A model generated the notes under the pieces. That model was not told where the DNA came from, did not search any database, and saw only the letters and a list, made by a program, of their open reading frames with translations. Below, piece by piece: positions 1-13,572 of a DNA stretch of 64,000 nt. Location: positions 744,409 through 808,408 of the forward strand of contig PTFA01000271.1 in the NCBI GenBank assembly GCA_003342895.1, read 5' to 3'. Positions within the stretch are counted from its first letter, which is position 1. Every line of letters begins with the position of its first letter. The position numbers and the translations under genes are program-made. The DNA comes from Casuarius casuarius. Its lineage: Eukaryota > Chordata > Aves > Casuariiformes > Casuariidae.

Positions 1-1039
1 GCATTTATAAAGCACATTAATTCTCATGATTCTGTTTTAATTTGGTGCAGGATTGACTTTTGATTTTTCTCTACAGAACAGACCTAACGTGAGCAGCAGG
101 CAGGTAAACACATCATGTTATCCAGCTACTATGACTCAATATTGCTTTGGAAGGAGGTGATGCAGTGCTTCATTCTCCAGTGGGTAACTGCAACTACACC
201 ATCACTTCCAGCTCTCTGCAGACTGCCTGTTTTGTTATAGATACTGGTTCATTAGGAATCTTAATCTCCAAAAGAGCTATCCTGTTAGAGGCACAAATAG
301 GAATTCAGGGAAAACACAAGCTCCTATGATTTTCACAGCTGTTGAATGATGTATAGCCTTCAAAACAGAGTGTGCTACCCTAACCATGAAGTTCTACAAT
401 CCCAGGCTGTCATGCAGTATTTCAGCAATTCTAGAAACTTAACAGGGAGAAATATTTCCTTGACTGTTTCAGAAGAGCTTTGGACTGGATCTGCTACACC
501 TACAGATGACCGTAGGTCAAGTGCAAACGTCATCTTTGATATTTGCTTTCCAAACCTATATTGAAAAACTCAGAGAAGTACCAATTAAATCCAGTGTGTT
601 GCATAAATCTGAAGAGGAGCCAATATCTCATTTAATCAGTTGGCTGTCAGCCCATATAAATTACCATTTTTGAATGATTTATGAGCACTGAGGCATACAG
701 GTCTTCCTGATGCTACTGTGATGAGCTATAATGGGATCAGGGTGCATATCACTTGTGTGCTATAGGGACAAGCTGTGGGTAGCCACACGGACTGAGGGCT
801 GTTGAAGGTTTGGGATAGCAATTGTGACTTGGCTGTGTCCAACACCATCTCCACATCCCTGGCACACTCTGATTAACAGTTCCCGCCTATGAAGTTCTCC
901 CAGCTAACAAATCCTCTTTGCAGCATACTTCCCCCCCACCCCTTCCTCCTTCCAATAAAAAGCAATTAGAGAAAGTCCTGGGCAGGGAGGAACTAAAAAG
1001 ATCCATGATCTGGATATCGTGAAGGAGGAAGAAAATAAT
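1..1039. other. Intergenic, no recognised gene
   Basis: AT-rich sequence with two short open frames (147-329 and 346-564) lacking any recognisable domain. A C-rich run lies near 930. Nothing else was identified. Confidence 0.6.
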
Positions 1040-1376
1040 GTGTTGTTTGGTCTAAAAAAGATTGAAGGAAGGTATCAAGCATGGAAAAGGCTGCTGAAAG
1101 AGGAAGGGGAATTAACTTATGTCCAAGGAGTACAGGACATATAGCAATGGACTTAAATTGCTACAAGGATAGCTTAAATTAAATATCAGGAAAAATCCCC
1201 ATAGGTAAGAATGGTGAGACACTGGAATTAATTGGCTAGGTGGCTTCCAGTCTTCCCTTTCTTAAGAACTGGCTAAGCAAATATCTGTCAGACAGTATAG
1301 AAGAGCCTATTTTAGGGCACACAGACAGACCTAATGACTTCCCAGGATTTCTTCCAACCCCCCTTTCTATGATATT
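1040..1376 (+). repeat. CR1 LINE 3' fragment
   Basis: The order of blocks matches the end of CR1: a gacagg/aatgg block (agtacaggacatatagcaat), ttaaattgctacaaggatag, atatcaggaaaaa, cactggaatt, cttaagaactggctaagcaaa, then a decayed 3' tip resembling the 'gacctcctgaggtcccttccaaccc…tctatgat' end (aatgacttcccaggatt, ttccaaccccc, ttctatgat). It is heavily mutated, so it is an old insertion. The 5' boundary is uncertain and may extend to about 960. Confidence 0.75.
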
Positions 1377-2029
1377 TTTAACCTTTATATTACCTTTTCT
1401 TGCATCTGAGTATTTCTCTATTATTAGCCTTTCCTTTGGCATAATGGTTTTAAATGGTAATACACACTCTTATTCTGAAATATATTCAATCTTTTGCTCT
1501 CTCATTCATGTTTCCTCTGTTGAAAGATGTAAATAAAAAACACTCTTCTCATGCAGCTACACTGACAAATATTTTCAATCAAAATGTTATTTGAAACAAA
1601 ATGGATTTATGTGCAAAATGGTAACTTCAGAAAAGTCTATTTTTTTAAAAAAAATGTTAGGTTACCAATGAAAAACTGATCATTTTAAAAGACAGTTTGC
1701 AACAAAAAGGACTTTTTCTTTGACTTATCTTTTCACAGAAAAAAAGTAACTTCCTAACTGGGAGTAATGATTACAATGTTCCTTTTATTATTCCTTGTTG
1801 CCATTTCTTCCATTAGACTCTCCATCAGCATACCATTTTGATTTCCTTTTCAAAGATAAGTACTTATTTTTCACAAAACATAAAGGCAATCAAAATATAT
1901 AGAGACTGAAAACGTTGTTTATACTGTATTACTAAGCCATTGCCCATGCAAGCATATGCCTGTGTAAACAAACACATCAGCAATAATATCTCGCCTTTAT
2001 AGATTCAAAAATCTGTTTATTCTCTGTTT

Positions 2030-2560
2030 AACTAAACCCAAAAAGGGAAGCCCTCTGTCCCCAAATGCTGCTCTGCCTTTATCCCAACAGGCAGGCTCCA
2101 GGCCTCTCTATATATGTGATTATTGCTGTACAAATCTCTGCCTTTCTCTCAGGGCCATTCACTTTATGCAGGATGACTCATTAGTCTTTATCCCCGGCAG
2201 GGAGCTGACATCCAATTAACTAGCTGACAGTCCTCTAGTGGCTCCCACTAGTCCTATAAGGCTCTGTTTACAAACACAGGCTGTTGCGCCCATAAGGGAG
2301 GGTAAGTTAAAAGTCCCCCTGCCAGGCCAGTTTGTTCAAAATCTTCAGAGCCCTTTAAATAACACCTTTGTATATTAAAGATCCGACATATTGCTTGCAG
2401 CAGGATGCAAGCCATCCTAATGGCTACATCTGCATTTGGCGGGAAAGGGAGCAGCAATTGGTATCGAAACAGGAGCGTCTTGGCGACTGCCAAGATTTGA
2501 GTTTCAGCTCGGAAGCCAAAGGAAATTAGCAGACAGGAAAACTTGGTAAATACGGTCTGG
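2030..2560. promoter_or_regulatory. Candidate conserved regulatory element with an E2F site
   Basis: A block of balanced composition, free of recognised repeats, in an AT-rich desert. It contains TTTGGCGGGAAA (2435-2446), a full E2F consensus. About 33 nt further on is the inverted repeat CTTGGC-GACT-GCCAAG (2479-2494), which resembles an NFI palindrome with a spacer one base short. No open frame is convincing. Conservation was not tested; the call is inference from texture and motifs. Confidence 0.3.
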
Positions 2561-5500
2561 GGAAGTACCTAAAGGGTTTGTCCATAGTGATTTAAGCTCT
2601 CAGAAAAGAAACGGGCTTCAAAGCCTTTTAATAATAAAACTATTATGTGGCAACATTTGCACAAGGAGAGAAGTTATTTTATTAACTCATATAGTTTGAG
2701 TCCCACACACTCTTGAGCAGGAACACTGTGTTGCTTGCTTAGAATGCTGCTTTTTACTTTATGGGGACTCACCACATAGTTTCTCAGCCTTTGATGGGGA
2801 TGTGCTCATCTCCCTCATTCACACTAGGATTTCTACTTAGATTTTCCCTTTCAGCCAACTCCAGAAACTATAGGTGCCCAGAACATTATGATCACCACTA
2901 TCCAATTTTCATCTGACATCAGCTAAACCCAATAACTACACAGAGTTTCTACTCAGACACAGGTCTGCCCTGGAACAACAACTTTAAACTAAAGTCAGAA
3001 AAGCTACTCCTAACTTGGCAGCTTGGGCATTTCCCTGGCAGCAAGCCTGAAACTGGACCTCAATTTCAAATGTTCCTGAGTATTTACAGGATTCCAGATG
3101 GTACTCTAAATCTTAATCTTCAACTCCAGCTCCCTTTCTGAGTTAGATGCAAAAGCACTGACTGATCCAGACACTTTCAAATCTGAGCTCAATTCCTTAG
3201 AATTTTCCTGAAGATAGTCTGGTCTTTTGAAATAACCTGCACTTATCACAAACCATGGCAGTGGCCGTATTCATAGTGAAGAATGCTGACACAGCCCTGT
3301 GAAGGTCTCCACTGTCCCATGCTACTTTTCTGGGTAAGAAATGGAAGGGAGATGGATTCTGAGAAAAAAGGGAAGCATCAAATCCTGGTTCTTATTTCCT
3401 CCAAGGCTGCTTTGCACCATGCAGACACTCTGAAGAGGTGTTATGCCAGGCTTAAGTGTCATTTCACTCAGACCTCTCCCCCACTTGCAGTGGTATAAAT
3501 GAGAATTTATTGAGAATTTAAGCCTGAACTTTTAATATCAGTTCTTTGCCTGATATATATCATAACAGAGATGCTGACATACTGATCTCAATAATAAGTA
3601 ACTATTGCTATTTGGTTACAACAACAGGCAAAACCTTCAGGCAGAGAGGGTGCCCACAGACAAATACAAAACAAGGCTGTGGTCAGAAATTCACTGTGAA
3701 AACAGCTCTGATAGTTTGAGAATTTACCCCTCCATCTCCTCTAGATGACGGTCAGAGATTAACATCTCAACATCCCAAGTCTATAGTACAAATCACCCGG
3801 GTGCTTCCAACCTGCAGCAGTCCGCCAGGTGAGCTCAAACCACCCTGAGAAGCAGCATGAGCTGGGACCTCTCACATTCTGCTCCCCAGTTCACCTGCAG
3901 CTGTAGCGTCCTCTCACCAGAGGCAATAAGAAATAGCTGAGGGACAGTCACTTACTTAGTGCCACAGCCACTTTTCCTCTGTCTAACCATAGCTTAAAGT
4001 GCAGCATCTACTAAGAAAAGCCATCTCTGTAACTGGGTGAATTATATTCCAAACTGTTGTAAACAGACTGACTGTAACTGCTAATTAACTGTTCTGCCTC
4101 GTTACATAATAAGAATGACAATGATAATTGTCGTGTGCATCATGGTATGAGACCAGAGCTCTAGCCATGAGCCAACCAGCACAGCAGTGCATAACAGAAC
4201 GTAAGTCTTGTCAGCCTTACCAGACACAGTATTCCAGATACAGTTTCACCAGTGCCTAGCAGAAGGGACTAACCATCTCCATCAACCTGCTGGCTGTGCC
4301 TTTGCTAATGCAGCCCAGTATACAGCTAGCTTTCATTGTCCACTTCTGCTTTGCCTAGATAGTGATAGATAACCTGTTTTTTGGCAATGCAAATTATTCA
4401 TCCCTGGAGATCTTTCTGCTGCCTAATATTGAAACTGCTGCCCTACAATGCTCAGCATTTCCAGTTAAGCAAACTATGAGAACACTAAAATTGTTTTAAA
4501 CTCACTACAGTCCTGACGGCAACGGGCCTACTCTTCCTGGAGACCATGCACAACCATGAAAAAAAAGTCATCAACTACGCTGTGTTTTTAATCCTATGGC
4601 GTACGCTAATTCATGTATGAAAGGCCAACAGATGGACAGAAAGAGACACCCTCCTCCCCCCTTAGCCGGTATCAATTCCCATTGAATACTCTCCTGTGTC
4701 CAGGCTATGCACGCTGACCACTCAGCATGGACAAAACTGAAAACCACCTTGATGAACTTCGTAACAAGTTCTGTGCATCTGTGTTCCTCTCCCACTCGTT
4801 CTCTCTGTAAATTGTCTTCTAATTAATTCCATACTAAGCACTGAAAAGCTGCAGGGTCCTCTCAGACATCCCTTGTCCCTTTCTCTACAGGCCCTCCGGT
4901 TCCTCCGTGGTAAGCCTGCTGGTAAAAAGCTGACATCTGTGCGCAGCTCACAGGCTGCAATTTCAGGTATAGCATGTGTTGCACCTTGAACTACCGTCTC
5001 ATTTCAGACCCCACCATTGAGACCAATTAAGTACAGAGCATGCAAGAAGCCGACTGAGTGTCACGTGCTGACTATAACCACAAGGACTTAGAGGCCACAA
5101 ATCTGTTATTACCAAGCTGTTCCTGACAGCAGCATGCTGCCTCCTAACAAAAAGAATAGATTAGGATCAATCAAGTCTCCCTCTGGCTTGTCAGTGGGAC
5201 TTTGGACCACACCTTCCACCCAAAACTTTCTTCTTCTCCTCCTTCTGAACACCTAGCCAGCTCCAAGCTTGTCTGCTGAGTCAAGCACGAGCTGAACCAT
5301 ATGTTCATAATTAGTTAACTTCTTGCTTTGTCGCTAGAGGAACCATCAATAAATCTGCGACAGCCCGTACTAGCCTTAGGAGATCCAATGAGCCACCCCC
5401 AGCCAGCACAGACCCCTCCCCTCCATACAGGCGACTGGCCATATTTCATTCCAGCTGCGGCATTGTGAGGTGAATTAACTTTATCCTCAATTTAAAAAGC

Positions 5501-5959
5501 CAGCATGAAATCAAAAGAGACTTGAGGAAAAGAATAAAAAGAAAGAAAGAAAGAGAAGAGGAAGGGGTGGGAGGAGAGGGAAAAATCCTAGCAGGTCAAC
5601 TCAAAGAAAGTCTGGTGAATGACAGTTTACAGGGATGGCCCCGCTTAACCCATTGCTGCAAGGCTGGCTGTTGGCAGCACATTAACTTCCAATGCCATCC
5701 TGCTTCTTATTCCCCAGTGCTGTGGTCAAAGGTCTCTTGTTACACACTGAAGGGGGGACTCAGTGATATAATTGTTTTTAAGCCAAACATATTATTAAGT
5801 AATACTCTAGATAGTAGTCAAAGAGGAACTAGAGCTGACAGCAGCGGGGTGAGACAGTCTGGTTGGAAACACCACCTCGAGGTGAGTGTGCTGCACACAA
5901 CACTGTGTTCAATTTCGTACTCGAGCAAGTAGGGGCACGGCTTGCACACAACCCAATTT

Positions 5960-6010
5960 CCAGCAGACTGCACAGTGGTCATCTGCGCTCACTGCTTCAG
6001 TCCTAACCTC
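5960..6010 (+). repeat. Copy A of a diverged ~51-bp repeat
   Basis: Shares ccagcaga, cgca/gcgca, tcatctg/tcacccg and the exact core gctcactgcttcagt with the copy at 8169-8219, same orientation. A T18 tract follows at 6032-6049. The family is not recognised. Confidence 0.55.
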
Positions 6011-8168
6011 AGGAGATGCTGTCACACTGGATTTTTTTTTTTTTTTTTTAAGCTTAGTATCAAACTTCAGATGCATTTTTATTTCTCTGTTCTCTCCAAA
6101 GAGGAAAAATACCTGTTATGTTTTGTTTTGTAATATGAGTGAAAAGAACAAGTTACGTGAGGCTCAATGGCGGGCAAGACCTAGGTAGGCTACGCTCAGA
6201 ACAGCTCCTGTGCTTTCAGTTCATTGATAACAGATTGCGATCAGATCCTGTCCCCGATTTGGGAAAGCACATGACAATAGTCATACTGCCTGGCACTGGG
6301 AATTCAAGATGCTAAGCCTGACTTCCTAAGGACAGTGCTGGACATTTCTAGAAAGTGATTAAAAGCACTTGAATTAGGAGCCTGTCTATCCCAGCATCAT
6401 CACACCTCCACATGCTATAGAGCTTCCTCACAGGAAGACAAATCTCCTAACTTGGATACTTAAACTCAGGCAACCTGAATACCACCCACAACTAAACACA
6501 TAAATGCCTATAGCTGACCTCTAAGCATCCTTCCTAACCAGAGTCTGTGTTAGCAGTGCTCTCATTAGTAACTTTCATTTGATTAGATGCACTTAAACAC
6601 GTAATTGCCCTAAGCCAGAGGAAGCACTGTTGTCCTCTCAGGACTGATGGGGCCTGCGAAGATGCAGCAATGAGAGAATTCTTTTCCCCCATTTCTGCTC
6701 TCTCTGCTGGAGCCTCTCTTCTCAGCCCCTCCTGGCCCTTCAGCAGCCTTCACAGGCTGTTTCACAGCTGTGCTCATCCCACCTGTTTTCTTGCTGCCTC
6801 CTATAGTCAAACTCCCTCCTCTGAAAAAAAATCTTCTATTGCCCCGATCCCTCTAGCCTCCTTTGCAAGTCAAACTGGCTTCACTTGCTAGCAGGCTGCT
6901 CTCTCCATTTCAGTCTACTCCCCCTCACCTCCACTGCCAAAGCAGCAACAGCGAGTCTTCTTTTTGAGGTAAGTGGCCCACAAGGCATGGCCTGGGACTG
7001 ACAGAAAGTACTTTGTTTTTTCCTCTGCCATGGAGCTGCTCAGGTTTGTCAGCTCACTTCTCTACTGTGTCTATGCACACACAAATCCTGTGAAATCAAA
7101 ACATCTCTGAGGGGCAACTGAGGCACATGCAAACTCCAGAGAAGACTGTAGGTGGGATGTGTCGTAAGTCTAGTCTGTAGTTCTGAAAAGTCCTGAAAGC
7201 TGCTGCCCGACCTTGCAAAGCTTCAACTCCACAACCACACCTTTTTTCCACTTTCAGAAAGCCCCTGGAAGTTCCCCAAGTACCTGTGCACACCTAGAAA
7301 TCCTCTCTTCTCCACAGTCTAGCACCTCTGCCCCATTCAGATCTGGGAATTGGCACTGCCTCTCTCAGGTTATCTCAGAGCAAACCTGACACTCCAGCAG
7401 GATTGCTCTCTAAAATGACATGCAATTCTGGTTCCTTCTCTCCTTTAAATATCTGTAAGGAGCACTAACAATCATTCTGGATCCCCAGTCCCGCTCCCAT
7501 TCCTACAGACAGAGACCTAAACTCTTTCTTTCAAAGATCGCAGCAGGACTGGCTCTGGTCTTCTGAAATGCAGCTGCCAGATGACAAAAGGCAACAAAAA
7601 GTGCTGCTGTCTCTTGATCTACCCCATTTATAGGAATTGCCTGGCTGGTTACCAAGGCTCATCCCTTCTACACTGAAAGACTTGGGAGTATTCCTAGTCA
7701 CAAAGACACAGGCGTGCCCCAAAATCTCTTGCAGAGGATGAGGAGAAAGGAATTCAAGACTCTCTACAGCAAAGAAAAAGCAAGAATAACTTCATAACCC
7801 AGTGGTCAGGAGAGAACTCGTGTGTCCTGTTTCCAGCACTATTTTGGATTTTACAGTAAACATTTACTTGTTAAAACCCATGAACAGCTGTTCATGCAGA
7901 AATGAGAGTCAATGTCCACTCTCCCAGACAGGTGCTTTAACTGATAGACTAGAGGCTTTGTCTTGTTTGAGCATTCCCTTTTTACTAGGAAGCTCTTTTA
8001 TTTCATTTTGATGCATTAAAAAATATAAATTACTGATGTCTTCTACATAATTTTAGCAGAACACTTCTAAATTTTAGATCACCTGTCAAACCTATTCAGT
8101 GAAATTTCCAGTTCAGTCCAAGAAGGGGGAAAACTATTTTTTTTCCCCTCACTGCTTTCTATTGTTAT

Positions 8169-8219
8169 CCAGCAGACCGCGCAGCAGTCACCCGTGCTCA
8201 CTGCTTCAGTCTAACCCTC
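8169..8219 (+). repeat. Copy B of a diverged ~51-bp repeat
   Basis: Partner of the copy at 5960-6010, with the same exact core gctcactgcttcagt and flanking similarity over about 51 bp. It retains CpGs (gaccgcgcag) where copy A has tg/ca, so copy A looks like the more deaminated of the two. Confidence 0.55.
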
Positions 8220-8307
8220 TGATTCTTCCTCTAACACGATCTCTTCCACCACTAACTTTCCTGAATTAAAGACAAAGAGAACAATGTTCTCAAAAAGGCT
8301 GATTTTT

Positions 8308-8340
8308 AGAAGTCTGGACATAATTAAAAATCAGACTTCT
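8308..8340. repeat. Short inverted repeat
   Basis: AGAAGTCTG (8308-8316) and CAGACTTCT (8332-8340) are perfect reverse complements around a 15-nt AT-rich loop. Confidence 0.5.
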
Positions 8341-9509
8341 ACAAAACACAAGAAGATAAAGAGACACATTGATTTCGCCAGAATTCCTTGATTTTTTTTG
8401 CTTCACTTTAAGTATTAAGTACTCTTGTCAGTCAGACTCCTTGTCAATGAGATAGAAACTATGACATGGCTGCCAAACCCTTTGGGGAAGGGGGAAAAAA
8501 AAAAAAGATATTAAAACTGATTATCACTGCCAAACTCTCAGGCTCAAGAAATTGCATTCAACTTGCATGCACATTTCAATGCAGATGTTGTGCTTTCCTG
8601 TCACGCAGTACTGTCTAGTTGTTCTTTATTCTTTCCCAGAGAAAATGAAATTAATCTAGTCTGTAGAGTTTGGAAATCATGTGAAAATATGGACGCTGGT
8701 ATCTCAACAATATCTAAACACTGATAAACTCATTTCAGGAACAGATGGTTCAGCATATCCATCCTGCCAAGCCTGATGGTAGTTCAGGAGGCATGTAAGA
8801 GGTAAGATGGCCAAATGCCCCTATTCATAAAAAAACTGTATTTTGGCACTATTAACACCACACCCACAAAGAAAGGTAGAATAATCACTGACTGCAGACC
8901 CTAAGAAAACAATATTTAAATGGAAGCTGAAATTGTGATATAAGACCACAAACATCTAACTCTATCACTCTATTTTCCAATGTCATTTATAGTGGAATGT
9001 TAGATGAAACCTTTTCTAGCAACTGCTAGTAACTTAGGAAGAAGGTTCAGTGAAATGCAGAAACAGACTCGCATGAAGATTTTCCAGGACACGGCTGAAA
9101 GAAGGTTCCTAATTCTTTAATCACTTGGGTTCTTTAATCACCACTAAAATATGCGCTTCAGGACCTAATTTTAGCTATCAAGCCTGTGGAACCTGAGTAT
9201 ACAACTCTGTACTATCCTCATGCTGTTTGTTTTTTGGTTTTTTTTTTTTTTTTAATATACTAGAAGTATGTCAGAATATTAATTAGTTGTCTTAAGGCTC
9301 AAGTCTCTGAGAATATATATACACAATCATCTAAGAATCAGAGCTTAGAATCTCTCATAGGTGCAGAAAGAAAACCTTTGAAAATTTGAACCTCAGTATA
9401 TCCAATAACAAAAAGCAAAAAGATGTCAAAAAAGAATTATTCTACAGTCTATCTCAAGATTCGGAAATGATGATTTAATATTTTAACTCTTTAGACAGCC
9501 AATATTGAT

Positions 9510-9570
9510 TTTGTATCAAAAAAGCTTTGGGTATTTTTTTTTTTTTTTGATACAAAAAAACCCCCAAGCT
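9510..9570. repeat. Nested foldback around a T tract
   Basis: TTTGTATCAAAAAA (9510-9523) and TTTTTTGATACAAA (9543-9556) are perfect 14-bp inverted arms. A second, imperfect pair overlaps them: agctttggg and cccccaagct. The loop is mostly T. Confidence 0.6.
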
Positions 9571-12500
9571 GATAGCAACATACCCCAGTAAGGGTAAATA
9601 AACCAATCATGTGATTTATGTCATTAGTCAAAATTAACTAATTCCTTTGAATTTGGAAAATACTGGTAAAAGAATATAAGCCATTTGTGAAAAAGCTATG
9701 GACCTGGACTTACTATGGGATATAATCTGGTCAGTATGTGTACTCAGTGAATAAATGAAAGGTAATTGCCTCTGCTCCCAAGCAGTTCTTAAAGAGCCAA
9801 AAATAAACTGCCCTTTCTCCCAGCTTTTGTAATTGGGAGTATCAGAATTTTCTTACACAGCCCTGTCTGAGATGGAGGATGAGCAGAGCCTTATGCCTCT
9901 GTCTTGCTCAGTACCCCCTTCAAAACATAAATCCAATTTTAAGAGCCTGAGCAAAGGCTCCCTGATTTACTTCCCTAAAAAACACTCTTGACCTGCATGT
10001 TTGGGACTACAGGGAGGGATGCTAGGAAGCCCTCTAGTGTCCAAACACTGCAGTCCTATAAAACACTCCGACCTCCAAGAATGCATGAAAACCAAAACAT
10101 TTTCAGCAATAAGCTATCCCTCCAAACTCACATTATCAGACAACTTCATTGCAAAAATGTCTACAATCAGTGTTTTTCTTGGAAATAACAGTACCAGCAC
10201 CTAATTCTTATAGAGGGCTTGTCATCAGTCAGAACATCTAAAAGAACATTTTCCTCATCTTGCATTTAGGGGAATCTGGTACATGAAGAGATAAAGCAAA
10301 CTACTGAAGACCATCCTGAAGGCCAGCAGCAGACCCAGAAATTAGCACCTTAGTGCCTTTTAGCTTCCCCTTTGTGCCTTCCTCATTTTCTGTTTAAAGG
10401 ATGCTTCTTCTAAACACACATCTTGGAACAGGAAAAGATGCATCAGGTGTGCATGCCCACATTCTTTTTTGTATAGACTCCTATCTCGTGGGCCCTGGAG
10501 ATTACAGATTGCTCTTAGCTTTATCACTGAACACAAACTCACTTGAAATTTGAGGAATCACAAAACAACATCCAAAACTTCTGAAACCTCAGAAACTTGG
10601 GTTCTTATCCAAATTTTACAGCTCAGTTCCATTTTGCATCTACACAGACGCAGGGACACACACGACATAAACTGAGTGTCCAGGACACAGTAGCAGAGCA
10701 CTGAGAAAGAAGCCGAAAGCTTTGGAAATAAAGAGCATTGTTAAAGGTAGGAAGGAGAAAATCAGTGATGGGCAGCAACAGTTTTCTGCTGCCTGTGTCA
10801 AAGTGTTCAGGGAACTAAATGCCAACAAATGAGTCTCTAGGTAGGACTGAAGGCAATGAAACTTCATGAAGGCTGCTAGATACAAGGACTCATTCTCCAA
10901 AAGCTATGCTTCAGAGAAGCTGCTGCGCTTTCCAGACAAGCCCTATGAAGATTCTTAGTGCAAGGTATAGCATCCTCAGACCAAAAAAATCCCCTTGAAT
11001 GATAAAGCAGCAAGAGACTTGGAAGGTGATATGCTGGGATAAAAGCGTGACATGGAAGAGTAGCACGCATAGAGCTCACAGATTCATAGGGAAACGCTGA
11101 CACTTCCACTGACAGCATGTGTTACAACTTCTGGTGGTCTCAAAGCACTGTCTTTGGAACCAGACTGTGAATGAGTCTTCTCATGCTTCAAGGTTCTTCA
11201 CAGAAAGACAATTTATATCATCATCTTGACAGACTGCCAGTTATAACGCTAAGTTCTGGGCCAATAGCTAATATTAACATCCCAGATTAAATTAGTTTAT
11301 TTCACATGAACCTGCTGCTTTTCAAACAATAGGACATTTCCATGTCTAAGGGAGAATCCAGTGGGTGTTAACCTGAGCCAACATCAGTCCTATGATTTTT
11401 ATCAGAAGGCTACAGAGTTTCAGTGCTAGCCACAGTTTACAGAGCAGTCATTGGGCATTCAGTGAACAGCAAAAAGTCTCATTTCTGTCTGACCAGAAAG
11501 AACAAGAAAATGAAGATGAAACAGAACACACTGGAGCCTCTGGGTAACTCTCCAAAGCCACCATTTAAGTCTCTGTCCCTTTCCACCACATCAGGAGACT
11601 AGGACACAAGAACCTGGAGCCAAGAGAAAAAGACTCTTCGCTGAAGCCTGCCCTATTGCATTTGATTAACTTTTTGTTTCTTTTCCTACTGTACTATTAC
11701 AGTTTGCACTGGAATTGCACAAGTGTAAAATTATGGTGAGGCATGGAGGAATCCTGCTCTCTCATCCAGGGGAAGCTAAAACCCAAAGATTTCTCTTGTT
11801 TCTCATTCACTCTGAGGCCTTTTTACATTGCTTTGGCATAGTAAAAGGCTGCCAAGTGGATGCAAAAGCCTCCCTCCCACCTTCACCTTCAGGATGGTGT
11901 AAAGCATAACTGGCCAAAAAATCTTGAACGCAGTAATTCTCCAGTGCACATCATAGCTGAGAGGGAATGTACACTGTTATTGAAGTGTATAAATTTCTGC
12001 TCTAAAATAAAATTTCAGCAAAAAATCAGAGGAGAAAACAGCTCTGATGTGTTTTGAATGGAATCCTCTTTTTTTTCAAAATCCCCTTAGAATCCTCTTT
12101 TTATTCCATTATATCAAAATCATTGACAAAAACACAATGAAACATTTTGTTCCTTCCTAAAAACAAAAACTAAAGAGGAAAAAAAATCTTTCACAGAGAA
12201 TTAAAAAGCATTCAGGTTTCATTCCAACGAGCTGGGCATCAGGACCTCAGCATTCCTTGAGAAAAGAGATTATTGTCTCCAGCCAGCTTGCTGTAAGCCT
12301 GTAAAATCCTCTGCCAATCTTTTAGATGAATTACCATCCAACTAATTCCTTTTCATCACCCGTTCATCAAACACTACCTGCATGGACTAGGAGCTGAAGT
12401 TTATGTATATGGATAAAGTTGTTTTATCAGAATACCTCCCCAGTGACTTACTATTTTAACTCCGTCTTTGAATGGTGCGTACAAAAGCCCTGACATCTTT

Positions 12501-13497
12501 CTCAGCTCATGACAACAACATCCTTCACCTTCTGACCCCCGACACATTTTCATGTATCCTGGGATCTTTCATTCATTATTGATTAAGGCAGGCGACGGTA
12601 TGCAGCTCAGCAATGAAGAGATGCCCTCACATATATTTACTCAGATCAGAGATCTCTGCCAAACCTCCCAACTACCAGCCAAGAATGGAAAGTACCCAGC
12701 TCCTACACCCAAGAGATGGAGGAGAGCCAGACTGCCAACTCCTGAGCACTAGCCAAGAGAAAAAGCAGTATTAAATAGGTGAAGCCCAGTATATAGGTAC
12801 TGGCAATGCTGTACACTTTAGATGAGCTCAGAGGCCAGGATATGAAGAGGGGAGATGCAGGCATCAGTGGGTGATTAGACATAAGGCTCCAATGAATTCA
12901 GCTTCTGGTCCTGTGGAAAGTCATCCCACTACGGGCAAAACCCATGAGCCAAGCTCTTCTGGCAGATCTCCCTGCAGAATAGTTTGACTTCAATTGAAAA
13001 CACCATGGAGAAAAACATGGCTTTTCAGCACACATTCTTTCTTTCATAGACCCAGCAATTTCACACAAACCATGATGGCCAAGCCTCATAACACAGTCTA
13101 GAGAAACAGAAATTATTTTTATCATCTGTCATTTAACCATGGGGCTACTTTAGTGCAGCTGCTTACACTGCAGACTCGCTGTGATGGAAAGGTTTGTTTT
13201 TCAGCCGCAGCACAGCAACTCAGCACAGTAGTAACTTCTGGATAGAGAAACGTAAACATGAGAGTAGTGTGCTGCTGATGCCAGATCTAAAATAGGCTTC
13301 AGTTCCAAAACCAAATCAAGGTTTGTGTTAAAACTCCCATCCAATATTCCCCAAAACTTGTGAAAGAAATTTTCTGTTCAAAATTAACGTTGCACTTGTG
13401 GATCCCAGGGGCCACAGCCAAGAACAGTGGGACCCATTTTGTTAAGGGATACATGAATATTTATGATTTAACAAACATAAAATCTAAGCAGACACAC

Positions 13498-13572
13498 TAC
13501 TCCTGTTTGACAGACAAGGAACTGAAACACAGAGATACAAGGACTGACTTGGGTCTATACAGTAAATTGATA
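13498..13572 (-). repeat. MIR-type SINE fragment
   Basis: Reads as the reverse complement of the MIR 3' part: ctcctgtttgacagacaagg, aactgaaacacagagat, then gactgacttgggtct in the place of 'gacttgcccaaggtca'. Diverged and truncated at both ends. Confidence 0.7.

Larger units (their letters stand above)
1377..13497. other. Gene desert upstream of GMNC
   Basis: No coding gene was recognised. The longest open frame is 136 codons in low-complexity sequence (5522-5932). Items listed separately: a candidate regulatory block at 2030-2560, a diverged repeat pair (5960, 8169), two small foldbacks (8308, 9510) and T tracts (6032-6049, 9238-9253). The remainder is unremarkable AT-rich DNA. Confidence 0.6.

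Noticed and set aside
60..118. Possible micro-exon between ctctacag and gcag|gtaaac
   Set aside because: Chance pairing of splice-like motifs; the 28-nt piece has no supporting gene context.
147..564. Two adjacent open frames that could suggest a broken gene
   Set aside because: They are separated by a stop and a frame change, with no family resemblance or splice signals joining them.
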